64,000 nt of DNA from Torymus aiolomorphi (GCA_036365515.1 CM070873.1:222568876-222632875), one strand, 5' to 3'. Shown: positions 1-11,709, counted from the first letter of the stretch. Notes: generated from the sequence alone by a model not told the origin. Made by a program: numbers and translations.

Positions 1-232
1 AAACCTCGAACCTTTGAATTACTAGACTTGCTCGCTATCGACTGAGCTATTTAATTATGTTTATATCAAAAGATCAAATGGAGGTTAATACTTGAACGAC
101 ATCATCATTCGTTTCAGATTACAGCCTAGATAATCTCCATTTGATCTTTTGATATAAACATAACTAAATAACTCAGTCGGTAGCGAGCAAGTCTAGTAAT
201 TCAAAGGTTCGAGATTCGAATCCACTAAAAGA
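1..232. repeat. Palindromic tRNA-like element, truncated by window edge
   Basis: Two arms of about 80 bp (3-83 and 135-214) are reverse complements with about three mismatches, separated by a spacer of about 51 nt. The right arm, read on the + strand, carries a pol III A-box-like stretch (TAACTCAGTCGGTAG, 169-183) and a B-box-like stretch (GATTCGAATCC, 213-223) at tRNA-like spacing. The left arm carries the matching inverted copy and probably continues before base 1. The T-arm does not fold properly and no acceptor stem pairs, so this is not a working tRNA gene. Most likely it is a tRNA-derived SINE-like or foldback element. The inverted structure is seen directly; the class is inference. Confidence 0.7.
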
Positions 233-240
233 TTTTTTAT

Positions 241-642
241 TTTATATTTTACAGTCCCACTACATACACAATAGGATTGTTTTTTACGCTTATTTATTTA
301 TTTATTATTTTCTTTAATGGTTCTCATGAAAATAAATATGGAACTAATATGGGAACTATATGGGATACTGGTGGGAATACTATGGCCCGATTCCAGCCCG
401 AATTTGGCTCAGGCGCCAGAGCCGAGTATCTCCCATATATTGCGTTAATGTGGCTTGCAATGGCCCATATATTGCCCATACTTGTCCAACACTGTGGGCA
501 ATATATGGCCCACAAATTTTTTTTTGCGCGGGAATATTAATAAATGAAAATGATACTTTCATATGTATATAATATATACAACAATTATTTATATAGATTA
601 ATTCAAATAATAATGATGGAGGTAACATTAATTTCTTCTGTA
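241..642. repeat. AT-rich spacer with TTTA repeat and TATATGGGC-type hairpin
   Basis: A short (TTTA)n tract lies near 286-307. From about 335 to 515 there are repeated TATGGG/CCCATA words, including a near-perfect inverted pair at about 462-479 and 495-512 (TGGCCCATATATTGCCCA against TGGGCAATATATGGCCCA). This looks like a degraded repeat. The open frames here are made of these repeated words and are not credible genes. Confidence 0.5.
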
Positions 643-873
643 CACTGAGAAAAAAATTTAATTGAATCAATGAATATTTAATTACAATGTGACAATCAAA
701 TATTTCATTAGATCAATTAAATATTTTATCAAAACAACAAAATATTTGTTTTTAAAATGAATGTAACACAATACTTTATTGTTTAAATAATATATTTATT
801 TGATCTAATGAAACATTTGATTGTCACATTGTAATTAAATATTCATTGATTCAATTAAATTTTTTTCACAGTG
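643..873. mobile_element. MITE with about 75-bp terminal inverted repeats and TA target site
   Basis: The element begins CACTGAGAAAAAAATTTAAT and ends with the matching inverted sequence TTTTTTCACAGTG. The inverted arms run about 75-80 bp each. A TA dinucleotide flanks both ends (641-642 and 874-875), as expected for the target-site duplication of Tc1/mariner-type transposons. The 231-bp length and lack of an open frame make it non-autonomous. The superfamily is inferred from the TA duplication only. Confidence 0.8.
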
Positions 874-2060
874 TAGGAATTGACTTCTGTAAATTAATTC
901 ATACACAATTTATTATAATGTAAATTTTGTATCTGGTTTATTAATAAATAAAATTAAATAAAAATTGTAAAGTCTTTGTTGTGACTGTAAAATCAAATTT
1001 AAATGCTCAATCATAAATAAAAAAGGGTTATTTGATGGAGATGACGAAAAAATAACAGAACGAAACCCACTTCTTCACACACTTTCGGCTAATTCACAAA
1101 GACAGAGAAACAAGTGTAGGCACGGTCCTACATCCGCGGCTACTTCCGCCTCTCATCTGAATAATTCGCTCCTAATGGTCCCACTGTTCCACAAACACAC
1201 TATGCGCACACGCGTATAATTCAGATCAAAGCGGAAGTCGGTGCGCGCAGGTCTCTCGAGACTGCGACTATATATCGTACACCACTAGACAGACGAAATC
1301 CGAAACAAAAGCTATATATGTTACTAGAGAACAGAGACAGAAACTTGGATGGTGGCTGCTCAAGGGGTATTCCTAGAAATTGGCGGGAAAGCGCGCAACC
1401 CGCGCGCACGCACACTCACATGTAGCCAAAAAGCGACTGAGAGTGTGCGGGCTTTCTCCTTCACGTGCACACGCGGATCATCTGAAGAACATGTGAGGGT
1501 CTATTTTTCCTGCCTCGGGGGCCGCAAAGAACGAGAGAGAGTGGGAGTGGTGCGAGCACAGAGGGAACAAAGGCGCCACGAGACGAGGGAACGACTGAGA
1601 CAAAGCGACGAGATGAGTACTCGGGGGCGGAAAAAATCGGACTTCTCTTCTCCTTCTCTCCATCTTTCTCCCTCTCGACGCAACGGAATATATCAATCCC
1701 CGCGGCTCTCCCAGGAAGCGAGACGTCGAATTTCGCTCGGGGTTGCACGCACTGTTCTGGAATATCTCCACCCCCTTGGCACACCTTCTTCTCGGGGCCA
1801 AGGCGCTAATTTGCGGTATGGTTAATCGCGGGGGCAGTCGCCGTGATATATCGACTCGACGTCGGCGGCCCTGCGCTCCCCGGTCGGAAAACTGCCTTTG
1901 TTTCCGTCGAATCATTTAATCATTCCCAGATTTTCCGAGAGATGCAGCAGCAGCAACCCCCTTTTGGCAAAAGTAGGAGGCGGCCATGTGAAAAGCGACT
2001 AATCGCATTTTTCAATCTCTCGGGTTTTTAAAGGCCGATTAGCTCTGAGCCTCACGTGAA
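874..2060. other. AT-rich spacer then CpG-rich island (1050-2060)
   Basis: AT-rich sequence to about 1050, then a CpG-rich island with purine/pyrimidine-skewed stretches. Near its right edge there is a GGCGGCCATG (Pho/YY1-like core, 1978-1987), then TAATCG (2000-2005) and CGATTA (2036-2041), an inverted pair of homeodomain-type words 36 bp apart. The 100-160 residue open frames on both strands are arginine/serine-rich products of composition. No gene is seen. Confidence 0.5.
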
Positions 2061-2690
2061 TCATAATATTTATTCTTTTTTATTAAAGGCCGGCGCACAA
2101 TGCGAGGCTTATCAGATGTGCTTGAAATTGAAAAGAAACGATTGTTTGATTTTCAAAGGCTTTATAATATGTGTAGCTAACGATTTATTTATAATTAAAG
2201 GGGTTTGAGAGCCACTATGTATTTTTCACTATTATAATCTAATTTCTTTTGCTAATGACTGAACATCTTGAAGAACATTGAGTAACTAAGTTTGAAAAAA
2301 TAAGTAAAAAATACTAAATTATCAGTAAGTATGTATTATATTAAAAAATTGACTTTTTAGCAATTGCGTTGATGTTAAAAAAATCTTATATTTTTTAATA
2401 TTACGGATATAGATTATAATTTAATGCATATAAATAAAATGAATCATATTTGTATAAAAATTGTATATTTTCTAAAATCATATAGATATCTCTATAATAA
2501 AATTATTTGCAAATTATGCAGTAAAAAAAGTATTTCATAATGTAAATATAAAAACCAATAATATTATTTTATTGAAAATGATACACACATATTTTCTCGA
2601 TTTTCCATTTTTCTTCTTTAAGCTCCAATTAAAAGTCAATTAAGAATCCTCAGTCGACACGATCCGTAAAATCAGGTGTCTAATATCTCT
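2061..2690. other. AT-rich spacer
   Basis: About 630 bp of AT-rich sequence with short A and T runs. Nothing that looks like a gene, RNA gene or structured repeat is seen. Confidence 0.6.
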
Positions 2691-3510
2691 TAGCCCTGAT
2701 TTATACGCCAAGGACGTGGAGTATCGCGCAACAAAGTATACCCTATACAAGCAAGGTGCAGCGCTCATAGAAAGCCCCAAGAAGTTCCTCTTAGCCATTC
2801 CTCAATGTCCGCTTTTCGGTCGCGCGGCGACGTAATGCACTACGCAATTCAATATATATATATATAAATCTGAAGCGTACAATCGGGGGAGAATCAGAAG
2901 ATCCTCGAGGGAAAGTGGGAAAGTAGCGCGCACCCTCTTCCTCTTCCACGAGGGTGCGCGCAGAGGAGAGAAAAAAATGATAGTGTCGTCGACGAGCCGC
3001 AAAGTCGAACGGGCCGAAATTCCACGGAGGACGTAATAATACATTGGCTGTATCGAAATGACCGTAAGTGAGCCGAGGGTTCCGCTTGTTTGCCTCCTCT
3101 CTCTCTCCTTCTTCTTTCCTCCGAAGGAGACTCGCGCAGGTATTAAGAAAGCCCCAAATATCCTCAATACCTGTGCCCGCGAGCTTTTCGCTCCCTCGTC
3201 TCTCAACTTTATCTCCTCTCGCCTCCTCTCTCGCTCCCCCCGACTTCTCACCATGTATTTTTTTCGTCGAGTCGTGGCGTGTGAGCGGCCGCGCGGCTCG
3301 AGCTCGCACGGGAGATGAGATGATGTTTTTTATGGCGCCCCTACTCCGCGAAACCGACTCGGGGATCATTTTCGAACGACACGGCCGGGAGGATGAGGAG
3401 ATAATCGCGGGAACGGGTAGGGGTGGAGGAGGGCGGATTGGGATGATGGATCATTTAGGAAATTTTGAGGAATTTTTCTTCGAATTAATTGAATGACGCG
3501 AGTGAAAATC
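2691..3510. other. CpG-rich island with short AT microsatellite
   Basis: CpG-rich island containing (AT)n at about 2851-2867, CTC-rich tracts, and TTTTTTATGGCGCC near 3326-3340, which includes an ATGGCG word (Pho/YY1-like on the minus strand). The 192-residue minus-strand frame is low complexity and shows no domain that I recognise. Read as noncoding. Confidence 0.5.
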
Positions 3511-4060
3511 ATCATTTAAAAGGCATTCTAGGGAAAGTGATTTTCAGCTCTTGAATTCTTTTCTCGGCGTGAATATTGCCACGTAAACATTTTATGCAAA
3601 TTATGTTTAACCAAGCAAGTTTTATTCCCAGTGATAGTCGCTTTTATTCTAACTAACATGGTACCGTTTGTTATCATTTTTTTACAATATGTTACTTAAT
3701 TCAATGCTATTAAACTTTTCGAATAGATTGTTAGAAAGTGTAAATTAAAATGCTAAATCCTTTTTAAGGCCATGTGAAACCGTGAATTTCAATATTTTTT
3801 AAATCAACATTTAAACGTTTATTTGGAAAAAGACGAACGTCAAGCGCTCCGTACACGTAAACACTATATTCAGATTTTTTTTGGGTGATTCTATTGGTAT
3901 TTTCATGAGATATCCATGTTTGAAAATTATGTCGGTATTTCACATCACCTTAATTGAAAATCCAAAAATAAAAATGCGCGTTATCAAACAAAAAATAGAT
4001 AGGTCACAACATATGAGCAACGTTACACCAACTAACAACTGACCACTATTTATTGGAATT
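3511..4060. other. AT-rich spacer
   Basis: AT-rich sequence without recognisable genes or clear inverted repeats. Confidence 0.6.
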
Positions 4061-4343
4061 CCAGGGTGCGTGTGGGGAGAGAGACAATTGTGAGAATAGA
4101 GGAGTTCAAAGGAAACCATCTATTAATTGTTTTATCATGAACATTTTCGGGGCGAGGGATACGAACCTCAAGAATGGCTAAGGGTCGGAGAGACAAGGAC
4201 GGAGTCTCGGCGGCCTCGTTAACAAATCCACTAGAGCAAGGGAGATGGAACGAGGCGCGCGAGAAGGGGAGCAGATAAAGGACGGAGAGAAGGACGGCGC
4301 TCCGCAGAACGAAGTGTGCGAGAGAAGGAAGAGGGGCGCGCTG

Positions 4344-4377
<34 letters not shown>

Positions 4378-4830
4378 TTTTCTCGGGCCTTTTAAATCTG
4401 CCGCAAGCCGGCTCGTTCGTGAACGGGGATTTAAAAATGGCTGTGTGGGGCCCCCGGCACGGATTTCCACTCTCTCCTTCTCTCGCGAGCGCTCAGCTGA
4501 TTCATGAACGGCCGAGACTTTTCCGTGAATCAGCTGTGATGGGACCTGCTACTTTCAAGGTTCTTTCTCGCTCTCTCTAGGCTGCGTTCATTCATGCTTT
4601 GGCAGCGGACGGAGAAGGAAGCTTCTTCGCGGGGTATCCGGTGTTGATGTTGCTCGGGCTGGCAACAACGTGAATGAATGCGCACGAGATGTCGGAGGAT
4701 AAGCGGAGGCCAGACGGAGACGTCTTATCAGGGGCGGGAATCGACGCTTTTCCTTCCGCCCGTTGCGGGTGTATAACTCCCTTATTTTCGGCCGCGTCGG
4801 GAGGACCGTGTGATCTTGTTTCACTGTTCA
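4061..4830. promoter_or_regulatory. CpG-rich island with CT tract and paired E-box palindrome
   Basis: The island holds a (CT)n tract at 4341-4378, then GGGATTTAAAAATGGC (4426-4441), whose reverse complement shares a 13-mer with 7705-7717. An 11-bp inverted pair follows: CAGCTGATTCA (4494-4504) and TGAATCAGCTG (4526-4536), which places CAGCTG E-boxes symmetrically 37 bp apart. CAGCTG is a bHLH binding core and CTCT/GAGA tracts bind GAGA-type factors in insects. That this is an enhancer is inference. Confidence 0.4.
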
Positions 4831-5750
4831 TTAGCCGATCTTAACTTTCTATTGTGTAGGTACAATGACCGAATCGCCGATGTTTTGTTTCCTATATTTT
4901 TTTGGTCTAAAGGGGCATATATTCGCATAAACTTGGGTAAATACACCTGCCTATTGGATTACACGTATAATACAATTCAAATTAAATATATTATTCTAGT
5001 TCCTCAGGATTTTTCTAGAAGCTTCCAATCTAATTATATAGAGTTAATTTGGAAGATTTAAATTAGCCTGATGCTTAAATGTATTTATACCACTCTAACC
5101 TCAAAATCACAACTTTGTATGATTTTTCGGCTCTCGTGGTATAAAATACCGTTCTCGAAACGAGTGCGGAAGTTGATTATTTACTTCCGCACCAGTGTCG
5201 AAATGTATTATTTTTAACATATTTATTTTATTGGCAATTATTAAAATGTTTTAATCGCTTCAAAAATATTCCTGAAGATCAATAAAATATATAAATGTAT
5301 TATTTCCTATAACAAACTAGATGTCACTTAACAATAACAAATTAATTCTATTTACTATTTTCAATAAATAGGAATTAGAATTTTATTCTGTATTTAATGT
5401 ATAAAGTTTATTAGAAAATTAATAAATACAATCTATTTAATCCACGCCGAAACATATCTTCAGGTTAATGACTGATTAGGTTTAGACAAGTGTGACAAGT
5501 AATTTTTTGCTAAGATATGTGATTTTTTTACCAGCAACTAGCAAATATTTTTATTTATACTATTAATCTACGGTATGATAAATAAATCTAAAATTAAAAA
5601 CCTAATCTTTTCCTTTATATTAAAACAGAGTATTCAAATTTCCACGAGAAAAATACCGGCAATACGTTAGCGTTGTTACGACATCAGAAATTAATACAAT
5701 TGAAACACACTTGATCCCATTATTAGCTTCTTCGACGTCTGTGTATCTGA
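4831..5750. other. AT-rich spacer with a perfect 10-bp hairpin
   Basis: AT-rich sequence. The one notable structure is a hairpin with perfect arms GTGCGGAAGT (5164-5173) and ACTTCCGCAC (5183-5192) around a 9-nt loop. It is GC-rich within an AT-rich context and flanked by imperfectly mirrored CGAAACGAG/GTGTCGAAA words. It may be the remnant of a small foldback element. No gene is seen. Confidence 0.5.
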
Positions 5751-6660
5751 TGACATTGCGCACAATATTTTCAGCGCGTAGCCGTCAAAGCTATAGCCCA
5801 CTGAGCTCTCACGCTCGGTCGGCAGAATTTAAATCCCCCGACGGAGAAAAAAAAAATTAAATGCCCGGACAAAGCGAAATTTGCAACGTCGCCGGGGCGC
5901 GGCCGTAAAAACAGCGTGAGCCCTACCAGGGTTCCCGAAAAAAGAGAAACTCGATACTTTTTTCTCCCTCCCTTTTTCTCTAGCTCTCTTCGCCCACTCT
6001 CCCCACACACATCCACACATGCACACGTATACAGTAGAAAGGAAGGCGCGCGCGCGCGCGAAGACAAATTCCTCTTTTTGTATCCTCGAGATCCCGAGTG
6101 GCACAATATCGCGCGGTAGATGACAAGGAGAGCGACCACCGCACATATATATGTTTCCTGTGTGCGCCTCTCGCAGCTCTTTTCTCCTTCTCGAGGCCTC
6201 TCTCGCTAATTCCCCGAAAACTTCCTTTTGAGAGAGGACGCGGGAACGCGAAGTCGGCCTGCGCTCCAGGACACGCCGCGACATAACAATGCACGAGGGC
6301 GCAGAATATCACGCGAGTGTGTGCATGTGGTCGAATGTCGTTATGGAGGCTTTCGTCGATGTCACCTCGTCAAAGGATTGAGAGGGAGGAAAGCCGCCCA
6401 TAATTATACGCGGCGGCTGGGGAGGAAAAGAAGGAAGTGGACGTGCTACGATGAAAAGGCAAGTGCGATCGGCAGCCTTGTCGTAAGAGTGTGTAGATAT
6501 ATACATATAGGGGAAAAGGGCAAACGCGCGGGATAATATGAAAGGATTATCAAGATTTTCGAACGTGACTCGAGGGCGCATAAGTAGGAGGCCGCCACAT
6601 CTCAATCGCCGTGAGATCTGAATTGATTTGAATTTCTCCTATTGGCCTCGCGTTGTTTCG
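5751..6660. other. CpG-rich island
   Basis: CpG-rich island with a (CG)n run at about 6047-6061, CT-rich tracts and a GGAGGCCGCCACAT word near 6587-6600. Open frames on both strands overlap one another and are rich in arginine and serine, as expected from composition. No gene is seen. Confidence 0.5.
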
Positions 6661-7390
6661 TCTTTTATTCAGGCTCTTTGAAGTACATATAAAAGAATGT
6701 GTTAACACGAATTAGAAAGCTTGTACAGTTTAAATGCTGAATGCTACCATTTGTCACGTGCGCGCGATGCACAAAATTGTAAACCTTTTGATTTGATGAC
6801 TAATAATTCTATACTGTTTACGAAAGTTAATCTCATTTTATAAAGATCTATTTTCAAATTGGAAACTTTTTAAGTTGCAAATGTGGGAATGTAAAAAATC
6901 GTTTTTAGAGAAAACAAATTCAACGAAATATGAAAAATATGTGTATAAACGTCGGTACTTATACTTTTCATTGATATGACATACATACGATGATCCCAGT
7001 TTTATGCAACCCGTCGCATTCATAATGAGCAGAATGTTTCCCATAGATCTAAATCTAACTTTGAAGTTCTTTACTATGCACACACAATACTAAGCATTTG
7101 CATAACGTTAAGTTGAAGTTTACATTTGTAAAGCAAATGATGCAGAGGCGAAATAAAATATTTAAATATCTTCAGGGTTAGCTTATACTATCAAAACATT
7201 TTCTTAAAATTTCTAATACTTTTGTAAATTATAATGAAATATTTAATCTGTTGTAAACTTCAATAATATAGGTATAACACTGTTATACTATCCGTGCCAA
7301 TGCAAAATTTCCACTTATCATTTTTATAATAACCTTCGAAAGAATAAATAGTCTGAAATTTCGACAAAATTAGAAAGCAGCAAAGTTTTA
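6661..7390. other. AT-rich spacer
   Basis: AT-rich sequence; no gene, RNA gene or clear repeat seen. Confidence 0.6.
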
Positions 7391-7990
7391 ACTGCTTCTC
7401 GATGAAGCCGAATTAATCATTCCATATACCCGGAGACACCGAGAAAGCCAATTCGAAGCTAACAGCCCCGTCGGAAACCCACAACAGACGCAGGCTGGCA
7501 CAAATACTGCTGCACCTTGCTGCACGTCGTTCGTCGCGGAAACGTTAATTCTTTGTCGATTTGCATGTCCCATTGAGGCGCCGTCAGAGCGGACAAAGAG
7601 CGCGTCTCGCCGTACTTGCCGAGCGAGCGAGAGAGAGAGCAGTCGAATTCTGTGGGAGCCCCGGCGCCGGATTTTTGGCGGGAGAGGCCGGCTCACTGGC
7701 CGCCGCCATTTTTAAATGCCTTCTCGCCCGAACCGAGAATAGGAATTTCGGAGGGCCGTGAGAGAAAGACCTGCCAGAGCGCACACACGTACGTTACAGG
7801 ACCTTCTCTGGAAATCCTCCCGTTTCTCAGCATGAACGGACGAAAAAAAGAGAGAGAGAGGAAGAGGATTGTAGTTCTATAGCTACATGGCAACCGACTA
7901 TCGCAAACCGGTCAGCTGATGTGTCGGCGCTTCTATATCCTTATAGCCTTTTCCTGTCTGCCCTCTCACTCGCTCTCTCTCTCTCATTCT
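7391..7990. promoter_or_regulatory. CpG-rich island with Pho/YY1-like motif
   Basis: The island contains GCCGCCATTTTTAAATGCC (7702-7720), which joins a YY1/Pho-type GCCGCCATTTT to an AT-rich core repeated elsewhere in the window. It also contains GA and CT tracts (7626-7640, 7850-7862, 7966-7986) and a CAGCTG E-box near 7914-7919. Pho sites together with GAGA tracts are typical components of Polycomb response elements in Drosophila. The assignment here is inference without functional evidence. Confidence 0.35.
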
Positions 7991-8192
7991 TTGTTTGCTT
8001 TTATATATACCGATATTTGACGAAGATAACAAACAACGTTCCCTTTAATTTTTGCCTTCTTTGTGCCCTTTTCATGCACTCTTGTGTGCAGTTCCTTGTA
8101 AGGATTCATCAGATGTGGTTGCTAAAGTTTATTGTGAAACCTTGAATTACATTTTTTTGTTTAAGTACTCCGAAAATGGATTTTTTTATTTC
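7991..8192. other. AT-rich spacer
   Basis: Short AT-rich stretch between the island and the next repeat; nothing else seen. Confidence 0.5.
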
Positions 8193-8635
8193 TTAAGGTA
8201 GTTCTCTTCACATTGCAAAAACTGAAAAAGCTTCTGAAAAAATATACAAATATTCTTCAAAGTCACAGAAATGATACCATATGTTCGTTTACATACATTG
8301 CGGAACAAATTTTTGAGAAAAAAATTCTTGAAAATGGTTATTTTTACATGAGAGTAAATGAGTGCTATATCAACTGTGACAGAAAGTAATAGAATTACTC
8401 ATAAAAAAAACTCGACTTCAAAAAGAAAAACATAGCTTAAGAAATATGAAATTCGGCTCTTTCTATTAAGTTTATCAAATATGTGTCAAGCCGATCTTTT
8501 TAAAAAGATATTAATGATTATAAACACAAATAGCAGACGACGTGCACGAGAGCGAGAGAGACAGAACGACGCCCATGGTATAGTTTGTGCTCTCGCTGAG
8601 CAACAAACTGTAGTGCCCGAGGAGAACCCCCTTAA
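8193..8635. mobile_element. Degenerate TTAA-flanked element
   Basis: The left end reads TTAAGGTAGTTCTCTTC. The right end, reverse complemented, reads TTAAGGGGGTTCTCCTC, so there is a terminal inverted repeat of about 17 bp including the TTAA that marks both borders. The interior has no matching arms, and its right third is GC-rich with a GAGCGAGAGAGA run. TTAA duplications are typical of piggyBac and Sola3-type elements. The end sequence resembles the three foldback elements at 11710, 12092 and 61388, so this is probably a diverged member of the same group. Confidence 0.5.
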
Positions 8636-8820
8636 GTGATGCTTTCATGATAATATTATATTTTTCATTAGACCCTTAAATTTTGCTTCCACATAGAGAT
8701 TTTTTTTATTTATAAAATAATGAATTTTGAATGAACAATAATAAACGTTAATTTAATAAGATTATCTTTATACTTCATTCGACTTCGTCAACTGTCCAAA
8801 CTGATTGAACACAAGATGCG
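8636..8820. other. AT-rich spacer
   Basis: Short AT-rich stretch with no visible features. Confidence 0.5.
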
Positions 8821-10170
8821 GGTGTCTATTAAAAAGAGCGGATAAGAGAAGATAAGCTGCTGGGACCCGCTTACTCTTGAAGATTTACGAGTTACACACA
8901 CTTTATACAGAGAAGTTACATCATCCCGTGACTTCAAATATGACATAATCAATTAAATTCGAGCACACTTTCCACCCAAGCCTCTTAAACCCCATGCAAC
9001 CATCTTAATATCTGTTTATAGGGTGACCAATTTAAAAGCCCAATAACTACGGCAGGAAACTCATCCTTCATCCAATTACCCGCTTGACATTCCTAGCCGA
9101 TGACCCGGTCACGTACACATTTTGCGATAAACAAGAAACAGCAGTGGGTCCGGCTCGGAGAACCTGCATACGCCCGATAAGGATCGTCTGGCGGCCGACG
9201 TTTGCGCACACACAAAACTCCCAAAAAAACGGCCCTTCCGACCGCGCGCGGTGTTTTGCACTAACGGCCGTCCCCGAACTTCCCCACAGACGTTTCCGAG
9301 TTATAGCTTTCTTCCCACTACCCGGGTTCGAGACGGAGAAAGGAACCTTCTCTCGTCTCGTGTGTCTGGATGTGTGCGAACATCCCGGGGATATTTACGC
9401 GCATAGCTATATACTACCGTGCAGCGAGCGCAGGTCCTTCGTTCCGAGAAGAGCCTCCCGCCTGCACGCATACGCCGATCGCGACTGGGCGCACTTGACG
9501 CGCGATAACCATGAACACGAGCTGTAGCTACTACTATACACACACACACATATGTGCGCGATGGGGACAGACCTAGGGTGTGTGGCAACACTTGCAGACA
9601 CACGATGACATCGACGGCACCCTCATCCATCCCCGCGAAAGTCTCATGTTCTCTCTGCGACCGGCCTGGAAATTGCGCCATCGTCTCGCCGAGAAAAACA
9701 ATGGCCTGAGGAGAGAGAGAGCTGGTCGCTTCCGCTCCACGTGAATCGCCGGCGGATGCGAGAGAGGAGCCGAGAGCCCCATACGGACACATTCAAGATC
9801 CTCAATGAAGCACGAAGTAAAAGCTTCGCCGAGACGACGCTATGTATATAACGCCTCCCGCACACTCGCCTTGGTCTTCTTCTCTTCTTTCGCTGCCCGT
9901 GTTTTTTTTCGCTTCGAGGGTTTTATTGTTCCCTGTGTACACTTCGACGTTCCTCTGTGCACAGAGGCAGACACGCGCGCCCAACGGGTAGTTTTTATAT
10001 AGCGGAGCGGCGCCTGCGCGTCAGAGAGACGCGGGTGATGGGATTTTCCGAGTGGACGAATGTGTGTGTGTCTGTGTGCTATGATATGTGCGTAGGGGGC
10101 AGATGTTGGGCACTGATAAAGTGGTTTATCAATAGTGAGAGGCATTAAGACAACGTAAGAGGGGATTGAG
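8821..10170. other. Long CpG-rich island with perfect 16-bp palindrome
   Basis: This is one of the longest islands. It contains the perfect palindrome CCTCTGTGCACAGAGG (9952-9967), short CA/GT runs (9538-9551, 10059-10076) and many CpGs. Several overlapping open frames exist on both strands, but none has a domain, signal peptide or codon pattern that I trust. Read as noncoding, possibly regulatory. Confidence 0.45.
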
Positions 10171-10523
10171 CGAGTGAAACAGTGAACTTAAATTCTGTAA
10201 ATGGTGGTTGAATATTAAACATAATATAATGCCTAATTATTGCATTCTAGTTAAACTTTGCTTATTGCTTCCTCCTAGAAAAAGAAATTTTTTTTTTAGA
10301 AAATATAGGTATTTTAATGCTCTTTCGAATGCTATCCATTCGATTCAAATATCTCTAACACCTCGAAAAACAATTATAACATGTTTTTACAATAACTCAA
10401 AAAATTACTACCATAAAGCTTCCTCTATAGGAGGAAGCAAAATTATTTGAGAAAATATGTTAGGAATGTTTTTTAACACATTTGAAATCGAAATACACTA
10501 TTTTTAGAAAATATTCGTATGGA
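10171..10523. other. AT-rich spacer
   Basis: AT-rich sequence. A near-palindromic TTCCTCCTA/TAGGAGGAA pair (about 10268-10277 and 10428-10436) is the only structure noted. Confidence 0.4.
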
Positions 10524-10524
10524 T

Positions 10525-10562
<38 letters not shown>

Positions 10563-10568
10563 GTGTGG

Positions 10569-10648
<80 letters not shown>
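10524..10648. repeat. (GT)n microsatellite, about 125 bp
   Basis: Nearly pure GT dinucleotide repeat with a few interruptions (GTGCGTGTGTGTGGTTG near 10555-10570). The valine/cysteine open frames across it are translations of the repeat. Alternating purine-pyrimidine sequence of this length can adopt Z-form DNA. Confidence 0.97.
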
Positions 10649-10649
<1 letters not shown>

Positions 10650-11094
10650 CATAAGTGTGTGCGATCGATTTCAACCGGACAGGGCTCATTTTGCTTGGTT
10701 TTTATTTCACAACTGGGGTCAATATCTCTTTTTTGTTACAGTCGATTCTTTTTTGTTTTATCACGATTTTCCAATTTTTTTCCATTTTTTTTTACAATTT
10801 AAAGTTAATATCGTTTATACATTATGAATTCACTTTATGGAGGATTAAATTCTCTACAATTTAAAAAAAAATTATGCCACTAGCTATATTTAGTTCTAAG
10901 TTATTGACGAAAACATAGTTTTTTGTAAATAGGTTATATTTCGACATTAAAAAAAGATATTGACATGAATATTTTTTTGGTTATTAAGAATGGAGAGTAC
11001 TGTGATGTGTTAAATGCTTAGGTATTTTTCTTGATTATTTTTGTAGAAAAAAATAATTTATGAAAAAAAGTTATTTTCTACGTCCAACGATTAC
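10649..11094. other. AT-rich spacer
   Basis: T-rich and A-rich sequence between the microsatellite and the next repeat. No gene or clear structure is seen. Confidence 0.5.
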
Positions 11095-11618
11095 GAGAGT
11101 AAAATTGGCTTAATCGCGTTGAACATTTTTTAGTGGTATATTTTGGATGTGTTTCGGCTGAGTCTTTGATCAAAAGGATAGGTCCATAAATGCCAGAGAT
11201 ATTTGAGGTTAAAATTTTGTTAACCTTTTTTTCAATTCGTAATTTCTCGAGAACGGCTAGATGTATCAGCTTCAAATTTATAAATAATTTTGTATGTGAT
11301 ATAGGCAATATATGTGTGAATTTTCATCAAGATCGTATAATAACTTTTTGAGATATTTGATATTTAAACTTTTGGTATTTTACAGTCATTTTCTTTGTAT
11401 AACTAGAGTAAAATTGGTTTAATAACGTTGAAATTTTGTGGTGATGTATACTTTATCTAATTATCGTATAAGTTCTTTAGGTAAAAGAACTGGTTCATAA
11501 TTTTTAGAGATATTTAAGGTTAAAATTTTTTTTCATTTTTTTTTTCAAAATGTAATTTCTCAATGGTGGCTTCATGTATCAGTTTGAGATTTATATATTA
11601 CTTTATGCGATATAGGCA
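11095..11618. repeat. Two diverged direct copies of a repeat of about 210 bp
   Basis: The segments 11095-11307 and about 11404-11618 align with an offset of about 309-310 bp. Both start GAGTAAAATTGG(C/T)TTAAT, share AGAGATATTT(G/A)AGGTTAAAATTTT in the middle, and end G(T/C)GATATAGGCA. The linker at 11308-11403 belongs to the period. This is a diverged tandem duplication or part of a longer degraded transposon. No coding capacity is seen. Confidence 0.65.
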
Positions 11619-11709
11619 AACCAATGATACGCATTAGATTTCGCTTCAAACGAGCTAGTGTTCGTCGGTACCTGAATCGTGCTACCTTCCGTCGATATGA
11701 CATTACACA

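Noticed and set aside
4150..4176. B-box-like sequence on the minus strand (GGTTCGTATCCC)
   Set aside because: No A-box or tRNA fold nearby.
10524..10648. Possible regular spaced array in the GT tract
   Set aside because: A pure dinucleotide repeat; no repeat-spacer structure. No CRISPR-like array exists anywhere in the window, as expected for a eukaryote.
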